Positions 41,696 through 54,148 are shown, counted from the first letter of the stretch. The stretch is DNA of 64,000 nucleotides from Adiantum capillus-veneris (GCA_014529385.2 CM043953.1:111602549-111666548); one strand, 5' to 3'. Notes: generated from the letters alone by a model not told the origin. Program-made: numbers and translations.

Positions 41696-42777
41696 TTAAC
41701 TAGGTGACTGTTGTGACGAAAACATTACGGCACATTCTGCCTCGATTCGATCCACCAAAGCTTTTGCCTATACCTGTAGAAAACACCATTGATTTCTCAT
41801 TACTCCCACACAAAGCCATTTGATACTTATGCAGTTGCGTCAGTCAAAAAATGGCATTGCCATTCATTACCTTGTGTAGAAATTTCATCTCCAATTTCAC
41901 CTCCCCCTGTGGTTGACCCTCTTTGCCTAGAACTTTGAAGCTAGATGGCGGAACATAGCCCTCCACAAATACCTTGTTTAATGGAGCTCTGAAGCAGTTA
42001 ACAAAATATGATGCTTAGTATCAAAATCAGAGAGAAAGCAACACCTATGAGTTTAACACAACTTCAAATCACTGCGCATGCAAGCCGCCAAAATATAGAT
42101 CCAATAAGATATGTTGCCTCTGGAGTCAAAATACTCTGCAAATTATTATCAAAGGCGACATGACAGAGATGCATCATGCGAGCGCACCCAATGCACAATG
42201 AATGCGAGTGCACCCACTGCACACTATAGTTACGGGGGACTGGCTTTAAACTGTAGGCAACGGTTACTGCATGCATCACCTGCACAAACACACTGGGAAG
42301 GCAGCCGTGCATGTGCATGCAGTTGTCTTAAGTAGACCATACTTACATGGCAGTTCCAAGGGGATCATCGGCGCTGAACATATCTTTATCTAGAATTTTG
42401 ATCATAATTTCGAGTACGTCACTGTCGATTGTGAAAACAAAGGTTTCATCCCATTTGGGATCACTGCCAGCATCTGTATCAAAAACAAATTTGCAAAGCC
42501 TTGAGAACCCACTAAATGTGTGAGTATCATGCACATTGCTTTTTACGATAGCTTACTTTCCAACACGCGACTCTTCACGACCTCCTTATGACATATGATA
42601 ACAGCATATGGATCAGACTTATCTGCTCAAACATTCATATAGATTGAGCGACAATTAGTGCCACAATTCCTGGAAAATTTACTCAGAAATTAATACCTAA
42701 AACATCCAAGGAGAGAAGATCATGGCCTTCTATGAGATGTAACTCCAAAATCCCATGGTGGACCTGAACATGCACAT

Positions 42778-42874
<97 letters not shown>

Positions 42875-44021
42875 ACGCACAGAAAGGGGCTTAATACCCA
42901 TGAAAACTATAGGGAAACAAACCATAAGTGGGAAACCACCAGTAATATGGATTTTAATTACATACATACATACATGCAAAAAATACATTTTTTCATTAGT
43001 TACAATTCTACTTTTCTATACATGCAAAACAATCCATTTCTCATTAGCAGGCATCTAAAGAGACTCCATACTCACTTTTGGAAAGAACTTCAAACACAGC
43101 TTGAGCTCTCCATGAAAGCTTCCAGTTGGCAACTGAACTTTATATTTTATAGGTGCTAGCTGTCTTTGTGCATAAACATCATTCAAAGGAATGCTGCAAT
43201 AAACAAAAGCGTGTCATACGATAAACTCATATCTTTTCAAAACCATGATACATTTTTCCGTTGCAAAGATAGAGGCAGTAAATGCACAATTTCTGATAGG
43301 TTCTCTTATGTAAATCACACCATGGACACAATCGATATGGTGCGCTGTCAGGAAAATTATGCATCAAGTCTTCAACCCCACTTAAGCTTTGAAATTGCTT
43401 GCCATCCTCGCTTTGGTGTGAGTTTTGATTACACTCTATAGCTCTAATCGATGCCCTATCGGACCATTGCAGACATTGTGGAGGGTCTCAAGGAAGGGAA
43501 GTCTTGTTGCACTAATACCTCTGTATCTAGCTATTGAAAAACCTTGTGAAAAGGATGAAAGAAAATGCATAAAAGACAGCTTTCATTGGTCAATGATTGT
43601 CAATTCACAGCCAATGATCTCCCCAAGGCATGTCTAAATGGAATGCAAAAATATCTGCCGTGGACACTTAATAATGCTGCTCATTTAATCATCCTAGATA
43701 TATCATCGACTTACACAACAGTGCCCATCAGTTCATCTTTGCTGTAACGCTCCAAATCCAAAATTGCAACCGAAATCTCCATGATACCATCTGGAATCTC
43801 AAACAAGAAGCTCTGGTTCCATGTAGGACTATCCCCTCCATCTGCTCAGACCACTCAACTCAACAAGTTTCAGTTTTCAACCCATCCACAAACGGGATGC
43901 GCTGTCAGCACATGAATTGCAATTTGCGTACCCTTGATAGTGCGGCTTTGATGTGTCACGGGACCGCAATTGCAGAGCACGTAAGGATCTGATTTTCCTG
44001 CACAAGATGCACAGAAACGAA

Positions 44022-44101
<80 letters not shown>

Positions 44102-44172
44102 TTACCAAACAGCTCGACATCCTTGAGATTAAGCGCCCTGATGAGCTCCACTTCAAACGTGCCCTCCGGCAT
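41696..44172 (-). CDS. Tandem C2-domain protein (about 9 exons)
   Basis: Best-supported host gene. Exons on -: 44172-44106, 43997-43932, 43841-43715, 43193-43076, 42763-42697, 42622-42557, 42473-42347, 41988-41871, and a terminal exon near 41773. All junctions used are GT-AG and phases join without a stop. It encodes two C2 domains, residues 1-126 (MPEGTFEVELIRALNLKDVE start) and 127-252 (VHHGILELHLIEGHDLLS start). C2 domains bind phospholipid, often with Ca2+. The first has GKSDPYVL and LDLERYSKDELMG, so its third loop is partly degenerate. The second has DKSDPYAVI and LDKDMFSADDPLG, a full D-x-D and DD set. The domains resemble small plant C2 proteins (elicitor-responsive, phloem PP16-like). 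Exon lengths 67/66/127/118 repeat exactly. The C-terminus is uncertain: one acceptor gives a stop after one codon (41768), the next (TATAG) gives 23 more residues to 41696. No signal peptide is seen. Confidence 0.85.
42782..42869. repeat. (CT)n(CA)n in intron 4 of the C2 gene
   Basis: CT repeat to about 42840, then CA repeat to 42869, ending about 206 bases from the downstream edge of exon 4 and starting 19 bases beyond the acceptor edge of exon 5. Confidence 0.97.
44023..44098. repeat. (TG)n(AG)n filling intron 1 of the C2 gene
   Basis: On the coding strand, (CT)n then (CA)n starts within about 8 bases of the exon-1 splice donor and makes up about 70% of a 108-base intron (43998-44105). Confidence 0.97.
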
Positions 44173-44936
44173 TGTGTTGTTAGGGCAATATGTATTTGTC
44201 TGTGTGTTTCTGTGTGCCAGTGCTTCCTCCTCATGTCACGCTCTTATTGTGGAGTTTAAAAGGGCGGACGCGGGAGATGCAAGTCTAATTGAAACCCGGA
44301 CAGAAACTGAATTGCGGGTCTCTGTTTTTTGGCAAAGGCAACGCCATAGAGATGATTTGCTTTGCTAAAATTCTGAATTTACATAATAACTAGTCTTGCT
44401 TGGTGGGCCTTGCAAGCTATATAACATCTATAGAATATAACATGACATATGCAAATTGAAATTTAGCATCCTGCACTGAAGGGAACAAGAGAGTGACTAA
44501 TTTGGCAAGGGCTGCACTGTAATGGACATACATTTGAAAAATGCTAAATGTTTACGGGAGGAGACAAAGTTAAGTGTATCAATTATTAGAGATCATAGGG
44601 ATGATTACAGTTGAGATTATATCCAAGCAAGGTTGTACTACTATGTCTATTGATGAATGTTTTTTCTAGTATACGTGCTACATGCAAATTCTTGCAAACG
44701 AAAAGTATTTCAAAAAGAAATTTTTCGTCGAATGGTTGGCTCTCATTTTTGAAGGTAGATGTCGAGTGTGTTTTGACCTTCTTCTTTTGTAGGTATAACT
44801 TACTTGTGTTTTACCTTTCTTCTTTTGTAGTTATTCTCGGTATAATGAATGAGAACAGTTATACATGTAACTTCACCTTCTGTATTCTGTGTTATGGCAT
44901 CGACAATGTATGTTGCATATACAAAGTTGCAGGTAG
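44173..44936. other. Upstream of the C2 gene; nothing else recognised
   Basis: This must hold the C2 gene promoter and 5' UTR, but I could not assign a TATA box or start site. The + frame 44611-44940 has no family features. Confidence 0.4.
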
Positions 44937-45540
44937 CTAGTGGACCGAGCTTGTGATATGGCATGTGTAACAAAGCTCCCGCGTGTGACTACAAACTAAG
45001 GGTAGTTGAGCAAGATCACCGAGCAACATAACACATTTGTTGTTGAAGAGATCTGCCAATGTATTGCTTGTTACGTTGACAATTTGTCTTACGATAAGGT
45101 CAAAAGTCGTTTGGGTTAACATGGATAGTTCATCTATAATTATAATATCTGCCTCTTTTATGTCCAAATATCGTTAATCGGTCTCATGGGATACTGTTGA
45201 TTTGTGGTTGGTATCTTGAACTGGTAATTGAATGTAGATGCAATGCTGCTAAGTCTTGTTGTTGCCGCTCCAATGGCGAAGCGCCCAACAATAATACAGA
45301 AGTGAGGGCAATAGGAGTGTCTATTTCTTTTTTCTATCAACCTCACTTATCGCTATATACGTGAGGTGCGCCGTCGTGCAGAAGGAACATATTTCTAGAT
45401 TGTGAGCAAAGATGTCACATTGCATGCTCCAATCTTTATACAATGCAGTAATTTCAAACCATGACCTAGTATATGGACGATAAGCTAGTTTCAAGGTGGC
45501 TGTAGTTTGCTCCATAGCTTATTGACGCTTGGATTGTAAC
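44937..45540 (-). pseudogene. PIF1/Helitron-type helicase fragment
   Basis: The stretch 45167-44937 carries the Walker B-like ADIIIIDELSMLTQTTFDLI and then CVMLLGDLAQLPLVCS, both typical of PIF1 helicases and the helicase half of Helitron RepHel proteins. An overlapping frame upstream (45346-45158) reads TRLSSIASTFNYQFKIPTTN, which fits the segment before Walker B, so one frameshift separates them. No Walker A GKT is visible upstream, and the C-terminal helicase motifs and Rep domain are absent. It is either a Helitron relic or a broken host PIF1 copy. Confidence 0.75.
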
Positions 45541-46364
45541 CTTCTAGGTCTTGAGAACTTCATACTGATACCTAGTACTGGAGAAACGAGGACATATACA
45601 ATATGTTATCAATTATTTAGACACCTAGTATCGTATCAATTATTTAGAGCTAAAGTAAAGATGCACAAGGTGAATTCACTATTGTGATACACCACATGCG
45701 CTCACTACTTGTGTATTTACTACTGTAATACATCACATGCATTGGCTAGCAACTGTATGCAAAGAGTTGTGTGTGTAACTAACATGTGCAGATGTTGATC
45801 AACATCGAGCGTATAGTTCTAAAAATGAGATCCAAATAAACCGAAGCAAAGGAAGTAATGCGGAAAATTATAAAACAAGCAAATAGATAAAGCATGAATG
45901 AACTGCAACAGTAAATGAGGTGCTTTACTGACCTGCAATGTTGTACTAATGCTTTTCGATTGTCCAAATTATAGGCCGATACTTCAGTCAAGCTGAAAAA
46001 AAGCAATGTGAATAGTTAAACATATCATCTTGCACTGAAATGTCACAGACTGAAAAGTGCAAACACGTATACAGTGCACGTCATACAGAGGAGCCATACA
46101 AAAGTATGGTGGAGAGCTGGCACTGTGGTCTCTCCAAAAAATTATAAGAAACGGAAGTCGTGCCCTGCCCCTTAGCGTTTAAGAATTACGCCAAGCAAAC
46201 GCATGTGCAGGGATAATTGTATGCATATAACAGACCTTGCATTGTTGTCAAGCTGGAGTCACGTTTGTGCAATTGGAACGTGTAGTGTTGTGAATATATA
46301 TCCCCCCTGCCATACACAAAACACGCAGATCTGACTTTTTGTTCTATGTCCTCTAATGAGTTTT

Positions 46365-46369
<5 letters not shown>
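45541..46369. other. No gene recognised
   Basis: No coherent frames or transposon termini. Confidence 0.4.

Positions 46370-46454
<85 letters not shown>
46370..46454. repeat. (TC)n microsatellite
   Basis: About 85 bases of pure TC repeat. Confidence 0.97.
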
Positions 46455-46457
<3 letters not shown>

Positions 46458-47213
46458 CTGCTTCGGTCAGCAATTATGTCTTCTTGCCTCCTTGCTGACT
46501 AACCCGCGTTATGTATCGTGCTTCCTAACTGCAATGATAATGGGAATCTTGAGATCAGTACCCCCATAGCGAAAGACACTATATTCAGTCCGCTCATCAA
46601 TAATTTAAACGTGCATTTGGCAAACTACTATTACGTGACGCTCATGGACATAAGTACGGGTGGCGTTCCACTCAATATCATTCACCTTCAAAACAGAGCC
46701 AAAAAGTGGCAGGGATGTTGTCATATTTAGCAGTTATGAAGCTCATACTACCTTGCATTCAGCTGCCTACTAGGCATTATGGCAAGCTATGACCAACTAG
46801 AACTTGTAAATGCCCCACGTTATACTTCTCAACACATCAACCTACAGTTCAAGGCAACACGACATCGAATTTGTCAGTCCGTTTGATGTATGTTATTTCC
46901 AAGGGGTTATAATCAAGGTTCCAATCAAGTAGCAATTCTCTTCAACACCGTTCGAAGGTGAGGGTGTAATGATGTGTTTTTGTGGCCATATAGACGGTAT
47001 ATTCAAGTTCGTCAGCAACAATTGTAAAAGATCTATTGATGCCTTTGACAAAGATCTCACTTTCAATAGCAATAGATTTGTTTTCTGCATTGAGTGTCCG
47101 CTTTTGAACGTCAGTGAGTCATGAGCAAAAATCAACTCTAAAGATCGATCGATTTTGGGCCTCATAATAACCACTTTCCGCGTGCAGGGGGCGCAAAAGC
47201 CATCCATTAGGAA
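46455..47213. other. No gene recognised
   Basis: Sequence between the TC tract and the CACTA end, with no coherent gene. Confidence 0.4.
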
Positions 47214-47430
47214 CACTACAAGAGGTTATATGCACTTGTGACGGCTGTAGCGACAAAAATACACTGGGTTATTTTTTCCCCCAACGTCGCTACAAGCGTC
47301 GCAAAGAGAACGTCGCTATAAGCGTTGCTATATAGCAGCGCTTATAGCGATGTAAATAGCCGTGCTTATAGCGATACTCATAGAGACGTTGCAGAACTTA
47401 AATAGAGACGCCTATAGTGACACTCGCGAA
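47214..47430 (+). repeat. CACTA terminus and subterminal repeats
   Basis: Beginning CACTACAAGAGG, the first 200 bases carry many copies of short motifs around GTCGCTATAAGCG and TTATAGCGA in both orientations (for example near 47284, 47311, 47345 and 47374). In En/Spm such subterminal motifs are binding sites for the element's own DNA-binding protein. Confidence 0.85.
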
Positions 47431-47879
47431 TTTAAAAAAAATGGTGGCAAGGCAATGAATGCCTTGCCACCCATCGACCATTTTGAACATAAAGTTTCCA
47501 AAATAAAGGTGCAAAACTGACAAAAGTATTTTGACAAAAGTGAATTAACAAAGGTAATACAATGACAAAATTATACACTTCATAAGCAAAATCACTTGAT
47601 TGTTAAGCTTTGACCAAAATGTAATAGTTACAAAACAATTGTCATTATTGAGAAAATACATCGTTGACCAATAGTTACAAAAATGACGTACACACGTCAT
47701 CTCACTATACATGCTATGACAAAAGAAAACTACTACTATCTGACTACGGCTAGATTGACATTGTCTAATCCGACATCTCATCGTGTCCAAGCGGTGTATC
47801 TGTCAGATTTTGTAGAAAAAAACAATAAGACTTTCTATAAGTATAAACATATCTATTTTTAGCTTATCATTAAAATACA

Positions 47880-48760
47880 ACAAATGTAAGAGAGTCAAGT
47901 TAAATACTAACCATGCCAGAGCGAGAATTGAGAATGTCCATAAGGGTGTTTAAGCCCTTTCTACCCGCATACTCACACTCGTATGGTATGGGGTCACGTC
48001 TTGTCATCAACCACTGTTCCATTAAAACATACAAAGAATACATTATGTTAGAATTCAAAAGTACAATTACCCATAACTACCAAGCCTAAAGGGCAATGCA
48101 AAAACACTTACAAAGTCGTCCACTCATGATGCCCACCCGCCGCTCCCCAAGTGATGTGAGCTCCCTGTCTCTAACGTTTTGGCTGCCTCCTTTTGTTGCT
48201 TCCACTTGTCAAGATTCTCGCACGTTGTTCACTTTGCATTCTTTCAATCTTCTTTGGCCAGCCAATCTAGCATGTTCCACCCACGCTTTATTGCTTTTTG
48301 CACTTCAGAATGCTTGTGCTTGCACTATTCGCGCATACGCACCTTCATCAGGTCTTCATTGAAGCGCTCTTCCCGATTTGACATGGGAAACTCGTCATGC
48401 AGCATGTTGATGACTCTATCTTTTAATTCATTTGGAACTTCACTCCAGGTGTTTAGTATGTAGTGTCAAAACACCTGAGAGCAAAGGCCACGCATGCACG
48501 AGATCACCTTCTTGGCGTCGTCATCCAAGATGATGCTGCCGCTAATATCGATCGAGTACGGCAAGCCCTCTCGCTTGTGATGCGTGAACCTGGGTGTCTT
48601 GGTAGGGGTCTTGAGTGGCCTCTCAAGTGGCATCTCGATGAAGGCACGGGCGACAGATGTCTCCACTAGAGTTTGGGCCCCGAAGCGAGGAGTGTCGACT
48701 GGGGTGTCTCCCAGAGGAGTAGCGAGTGGTGTGTAGCTATAGGAATGGTCGACAGTCACG
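47880..48760 (-). pseudogene. En/Spm-type second transposon protein (PF03004-like)
   Basis: From 48760 the frame reads a Pro/Thr-rich start, then KREGLPYSIDISGSIILDDD. After a stop it continues with DRVINMLHDEFPMSNREERF (about 48420-48360), KRGWNMLDWL, and CENLDKWKQQKEAAKTLETG (about 48220-48160) followed by a Ser/Gly/His stretch. The layout (positioning helix, WK-rich region, then a basic GS-type block) matches the plant Ptta/En/Spm transposase family PF03004. Several TAG and TGA stops are present. The last part (about 48030-47900) reads EQWLMTRRDPIPYECEYAGR. Confidence 0.65.
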
Positions 48761-49280
48761 CAAAACTTGGAGTAGAGGGCGATGTCATGGCTAGTGTGGG
48801 GGCGGAAAAGAAGGGGAAGGTAAGGAGCCTTTATGACTACGAGGCGGTGTCAAAGCATCAGCGGCAGCTCCACCACAGCAACCGCCATCGCCACCACTAG
48901 AGAGTCGATGCCTAGAAGAGTGTGTAGATCGTCTAGTCAACACCGAACTCTTGGAGCGCTATGATCGCTCCGAAGCAGAGGGAGATGTTGAAGGAGTGGA
49001 ACGACGCGACAGTGCTCTAGAGCGATGGCGCTCCTTGTACCACCTCCTCTACTTGGGGTCCAAGGAAGAAAGAAACTAATCATCATATATACCTGGATTA
49101 AATACACGAACATTAAATCTTAATGATGAATGGAGAAGAAAATCTAAACAAGTTATAACTTGATTAATCACAATTTAAATTCACAAGTATAGCATAGAGA
49201 CAAGAATGGACAAAACTCCTCGAGAATACAATATATATTATAAAAAGGAGCAAAATTTCTTAGATACAATGCTTATGGCT

Positions 49281-51301
49281 TTAAGAGGTCTCTCTCTCAT
49301 CCTTGCATAACTCAGCATAACCCCCTATGTCTATATTGAGCTCTCCGTTTAGGCAGATATCCTCCGTTTCATTTTGTAGGTCATCCGCATGCATCCCATA
49401 GAGAGTAGCAGCGCTAGGCTCGTCTGGCACCACCTCAATGGCTTCTGAATCAGCATCCTCTCCAATCTCCTCCACTGATTCCATTGTGATTAGCACATTG
49501 TAGCCCTCATACGTCCGTGCACTACGAGGGACTACCTCTATGACATACCACCAGTTTGGTGCAGACTTTGTAGGATGAAATACCACCTGCAAGAGCCACA
49601 TAACTTACATGAGTGCTTCCAGATCACCAGTCCTCTAAATTTGGATGTTAAATATTTACAGACTTACTTGTTCACACTGCTTGGGTAGTACGAAAGTGTC
49701 TCCAAGGTCGGTCCACTTTTTGGTTGAGTCCACCTTAAGGAAACCTGACTCTCCTCTGCGCACAGTAGCATTGCGACCCTCCATCTTTATCTTGAACCAT
49801 TGCACGTCGAACAAATCCACAAAAAATCCTCATTATCGATCCTCAAAATCTCTTGTAGCATGCCAAAGTAAGTGAGTTCCGCCACCATAGTATAAACATG
49901 ACAATAGATAAGCTTGAGAAAAACAAAGATTTATAGTGTTTGAGTTTGAGTATATATCAACTGAGCATTCTGTTAGTCCGGGATAGTCATGCATGGTCCA
50001 CATTAGAATACTTCTGATCAAAGCATTGCGTCGACTTGTGTGTCGACTCATATCCAACACTTCTATGCCAATACAATTGTTGTAGCTCTTCCAATAGTGG
50101 ACAAAGATACACATCCATATTCTTCACTTTATACTGCCCTAATACAATCAAGCTTAGAAACAGGTGCCCTTCTTGCTAGTCAACCACGGGAAAATGTTGT
50201 AGTTGACAATGACAACTGGCCATACACTGTAAGATGTTGACCTCTGACCAAATGGGTTTATGCCATCCATAGCTAGTTCGAGGTGCAAATTTCTAGCTTC
50301 CTTGGCAAAATCCCCGGCCATGTGTTGTCTATTTGCTTCCAGGCCGTGCAATCTGTAGGAATCCGCAGCACACCATCCGAAGATCTATTCTCCTCGTGTC
50401 CCGATGCTAGGGCGGCCATGGCAAAGAAATGCTTGATGCAAGGTAGCAGAGAAAAGTGTCGCAAAACCTTTTGCGGATTTTTTTGTCCATGGAGATCTAC
50501 TCGATATCTCTCGGAATCACATTTCGGACACTTCTCCATGTCTATGTATTCTCCTCTGAAAAGAATGCAGTCGTTAGGACAAGCATGAATAGAATTGTAA
50601 TCCATTTCCAAGTTTTGCAAGATCTTTCTTGGATCCTCTTTGAAATCTGGCATCACATTATCAGCTGGCATTATGTGCTCTTTGAGCAATCTACACAACA
50701 AAAAAATGCGACACACTTGTGTAAGTAGTTTGGTACATTATACATTTAGAGTTTTTTATTGAAGTAAACACATTGTAATAGATCACCAAAAAAGTGTTGT
50801 GACGCTATTGTCACTCCATCCAAGCTTTGCCTGCATGTTGAGAAGAACGAGGAGCGCCTTTAATCTAGACATACGTGATCCACCATACAATGGCGTATTG
50901 GCTTCCCTTTTCATGTCATCATAAGTAAGCCTTTCTGTATCCATGATCGTCCCGGTCATCTCATCGATCTCGGACTCAAACATAGCCTCGTTGGGAATGT
51001 GGTCTACATGATCACCCTCCGAGCTATCAGAGACTGCATCTTGTGGCCTCATGTATGCTGCTTGACCGAAGAGCCTACGAGCACATCTATTGGGTTGCAA
51101 GATTGCTGGCTGTTGGCTAGTGTTAGAGTCTGACGAGTTGTAACTGACAACAACTCGATCTATAATAGATGGGTCAAACTCGCCAAATTTGCAAAAGTGC
51201 TGCAAAGAAATGCGTCTTGTCCGTCGCACAGCATGTTTGCATTGATTACAAGGACATACGATCCTTGTTGAGAGATAGGCGTTTCGGTTGGACGGCCCCA
51301 C
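49281..51301 (-). pseudogene. TNP2-like CACTA transposase, catalytic core deleted
   Basis: The N-terminal transposase-associated domain is at 51301-50783 (CPCNQCKHAVRRTRR, HFCKFGEFDPSI). The TNP2 domain begins at 50716 with YNSIHACPNDCILFRGEY and CPKCDSERY (zinc-binding Cys pairs), then DGVLRIPTDCTAWKQID and DGINPFGQRSTSYSVWPVV. After a frameshift, IRSILMWTMHDYPGLTEC appears near 50010-49960. The sequence then jumps to a DUF4216-like C-terminal part (YYGGGTHLLWHAT, VQWFKIKMEG, KKWTDLGDTFVLPKQCEQV, NWWYVIEVVPRSARTYEG, about 49890-49500). The segment between DYPGL and DUF4216, several hundred residues including the later part of the DDE core, is missing. An intron-like gap lies near 50710-50780. 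Confidence 0.85.
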
Positions 51302-51388
51302 ATCGTTGTCTCACTACTTATAATGAATGTAAAAACCTTATAACCTGAACATAAATTTAATCTTCTAGTGGCATCCTCCGTCTCTTAT

Positions 51389-52322
51389 TGTTAGAAGCTG
51401 GACACACCTCACGGCAACTAACTACTCGGAAGATTATTATTTTTTGTAATTATTCATTCATTGAGGAAAACCTGATTTGCACCTTGTAAATATTGGGACT
51501 TACAGAAGTTTCCAGATTGTATCCCAGTTTTGATAGTTAGATTGAGTAGATGGTTGATTTTGGAACTTTAGGGTTTGAGAATTGTAAGGTATATATACCA
51601 CTTTTTGACCTTAATGAAACACCTTTTTGTCATTTTTAAAAACAAGTTTTTGAAGTCTGTGAATGAGCATACTGTGTGTGAGAGAGAGTGTGAGCTTCAT
51701 CTTGACGCTACGTGTACACCGGTGGTCGGAATCGAGTGCGGAGAAGTGTTGCGTGTTGCCCCTGACGAGAGCTACGCGCCGATACCTACATTGTGCGCGT
51801 ACGGTCCGGTTTTGCGAGCTCCTTCTACGAGCTTCATCTGGTGTTTGGGTGAGCATACGTTGTCCGATTTTGCATTGCAGTATATCCATGCGTTCACATT
51901 GAGTAGAACTACACATTAGGCACTTTAGATTTCGGAAACGAAGACCTGCAGATTTCGGCCAGACATTCTACGTGATTTTGCACCGGGTGTTTTAGGTTGG
52001 GATTTGGTTCATAGACCTTAGGGAGAGCGACCTATTGATATTAGTAGGGTCTCCTTCAAGTTCTATGGTGTTTTGAGATTGTTTGATGGGTGTTTGGCTC
52101 TAGAAAGAATTGTAGGAAGTTTCCTCTTATGCACTCTTGAAGGCTGTGACTTAGACAATTGGTAGAGACCTCTGTAGGAATTAGTTAGGAGTCGGTCGAG
52201 TGTAGGTTGACACCTTAGGCTTGCTTCCACGCGCCCGCGGGTCGAGCTTCGTCCTTAGTTGACATTATATGTTAGGTGAGTTCTCACTGTGCTGACGTCC
52301 GTCACGGCGTATCCGTCCAACA
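51389..52322 (+). repeat. 5' LTR of the Athila-like element
   Basis: The right edge is firm: the sequence ends CCAACA and the primer-binding site starts two bases later. The left edge is inferred from TGTTAGAAGCTGG at 51389 and cannot be confirmed, because the 3' LTR is outside the window. Confidence 0.55.
51590..51597 (+). promoter_or_regulatory. TATA-like box in the 5' LTR
   Basis: TATATATA in a plausible position about 730 bases before the LTR end. Assigned by sequence only. Confidence 0.35.
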
Positions 52323-52323
52323 T

Positions 52324-52341
52324 TGGCGCCGCTGCCGGGGA
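52324..52341 (+). other. Primer-binding site, tRNA-Asp
   Basis: TGGCGCCGCTGCCGGGGA is complementary, with one mismatch, to the 3' end of plant tRNA-Asp (ending CCCCGGCAACGGCGCCA). It begins two bases after the LTR end. Confidence 0.9.
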
Positions 52342-52872
52342 CGAAAACCTTAGTTAGGTGACCGAGACTAATCTTTGAGGATTGGGATTTTTGGCTTGCC
52401 AAGAGTCTTGTCTTACATTTAGATAGGATCAGAGGGTGGAGGACTCTCTAGGTCTTAGGGGGAGTCTGGGAAGTGTGTGTCTGGCCTAGATCCTTCGACT
52501 TAGGTAGATTAGGTAGACCAAGATAGTTTTAGGTAGTAGTCGAGTTCTTGAGTAGGAGTTGGAGTGGTAGAGGCGGTGAGAGAAGAGCTTGAGAGTCCGG
52601 AGAGGCCATAAAGCAACCAAAAACACCATTATCACCATTTCACATGATAAGTAGAAGTAGAGTAAGTAGAACATCATGATTCAGGATCTAGAGCATTTCA
52701 TGCATGTATACTTGCTTGGTAAAGTCATCACAAGTTTGTAGAAGATGCAAAAAGACGCAAAAGTGTGTTTGAAAGCCTAATTGAAGTCCAAAAGTTACTG
52801 TGAGTGTTTTTGATAGATCTACAAAGCATCAGGAGCATTCTTGTCAGAAAAAAAATTTAATTTCAAGCCAGG

Positions 52873-53739
52873 AGACATCCTACGCGTAGAATGTCTACAG
52901 GCTAATCAGGGAGGAATTTTGGGATTTTGAGTTAACCAGTGTGTTCAGAAGGTAGGGTTTCCCCTAATTTCAACTGGAAAGTGGAAATTTGACCATATCT
53001 TGACAGGATAAGGCCAGATAGACTGAAATTGCCAGACATCCTACCCAATTTGTGCCAAAATAATATTTTGAGACCAAAACCATGAGATGGCTGCATGAGC
53101 ATGTCTTGCATGATATATTGAGTGACTGAAAGGGGTTTCACCTCATTTGGGTGAGAAAATTGGGTTCAAAGCGGACTTTAGCACTTTTGACTGAAAAAAG
53201 CAAGAACAGCTAAAATTTGGGACTTTTGAAATCCAAACCAAAATCTAAGCATATCACTGGGTTACTGACATCAAGGGGAAACTGTGGGACAAGTCTGGGT
53301 CAAACAAGCCAAAAAGACATCCTACGCGTAGGATATCTTCTGAGTGATTTTGGACTCTAAACCAAATTTTGAGTATACCAAAGTGATCAGCAACCCAAGG
53401 GGAGCCTGGGCTTTGAGTTTGAAGCCATTCTGATGAAAAAGACATCCCACGCGTAGGATGTCTAAAGCAAGAAATTGAAGCCAGACTTTGATAGTGAGCA
53501 TAGCAAGGTGTTGTATAGCCTAAGGCAAGCCTCCTAGTCAATTTTGGTCCAAATTGGAGTTGATTAGACTGATCAAGATCAGCAATAGGCTGTCGGAACA
53601 TATTTCTGACGCATTGACCAGCTAATAGGTGTCCAAATCAAAAAGTAAAAGCAGCTGTAGGCTCAGTACAACAAGGGGAAACCACAGTGCAAAAATCCAA
53701 GCAAAACAAAGCAGGAGACATCCTACGCGTAGGATGTCT
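52873..53739 (+). repeat. 24-bp palindrome array, 5' copies
   Basis: Four copies of AGACATCCTACG followed by its reverse complement, at 52873-52896, 53315-53338, 53440-53463 and 53716-53739. The last is perfect; the other three have one mismatch each. Spacings are 442, 125 and 276. They lie between primer-binding site and gag, in sequence without ORFs. Confidence 0.97.
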
Positions 53740-54148
53740 ATTGGGGCCTACTGAAGAGAAAATTTGATTGGGCATAGACACTGAGATTCCATTTGGCTTA
53801 AGGGTTCCAGAACTTCTTTCAGAAGTGAAATTGGACCTTGTTTGCCCATTTGACGAAGCAAAGACTGATTTAGACTTTTTTGCGTAAATTGACCAATATC
53901 CGAGGGAAGTACAGTTTCAGATTAACAGACCTAATCCAGAACATCAGCAATGTATAAAATATAGTAGTGGTTGAGATTAACTCTCCAATTATACCAATCA
54001 TTACTAAAATAGCCTCTAGCAGATAAATGTTTTGACTCGATTGCCGAAATTAAAACGCTTGTGTACAGGTATATTCAACAACAAAGCAAGAAGTTGTGCA
54101 GAAACTGACCCTTTGCCAGGTGAGTGGTTGGATTTGTGATAAATTGCA

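Larger units (their letters stand above)
47214..51388 (-). mobile_element. CACTA (En/Spm-type) DNA transposon, incomplete
   Basis: One terminus is at 47214 (CACTACAAGAGG). Two coding regions on -, a TNP2-like transposase and a second En/Spm-type protein, have the standard CACTA gene content. No matching right terminus is visible. The LTR of the Athila-like element begins by about 51389, so the right end is either lost or displaced beyond 64000 by that insertion. The transposase lacks its catalytic centre, so this copy is non-autonomous. Confidence 0.85.

Noticed and set aside
51575-51919. Protein-like ORFs on both strands in the LTR
   Set aside because: They lie within the 5' LTR, overlap each other antisense, and show no domain.
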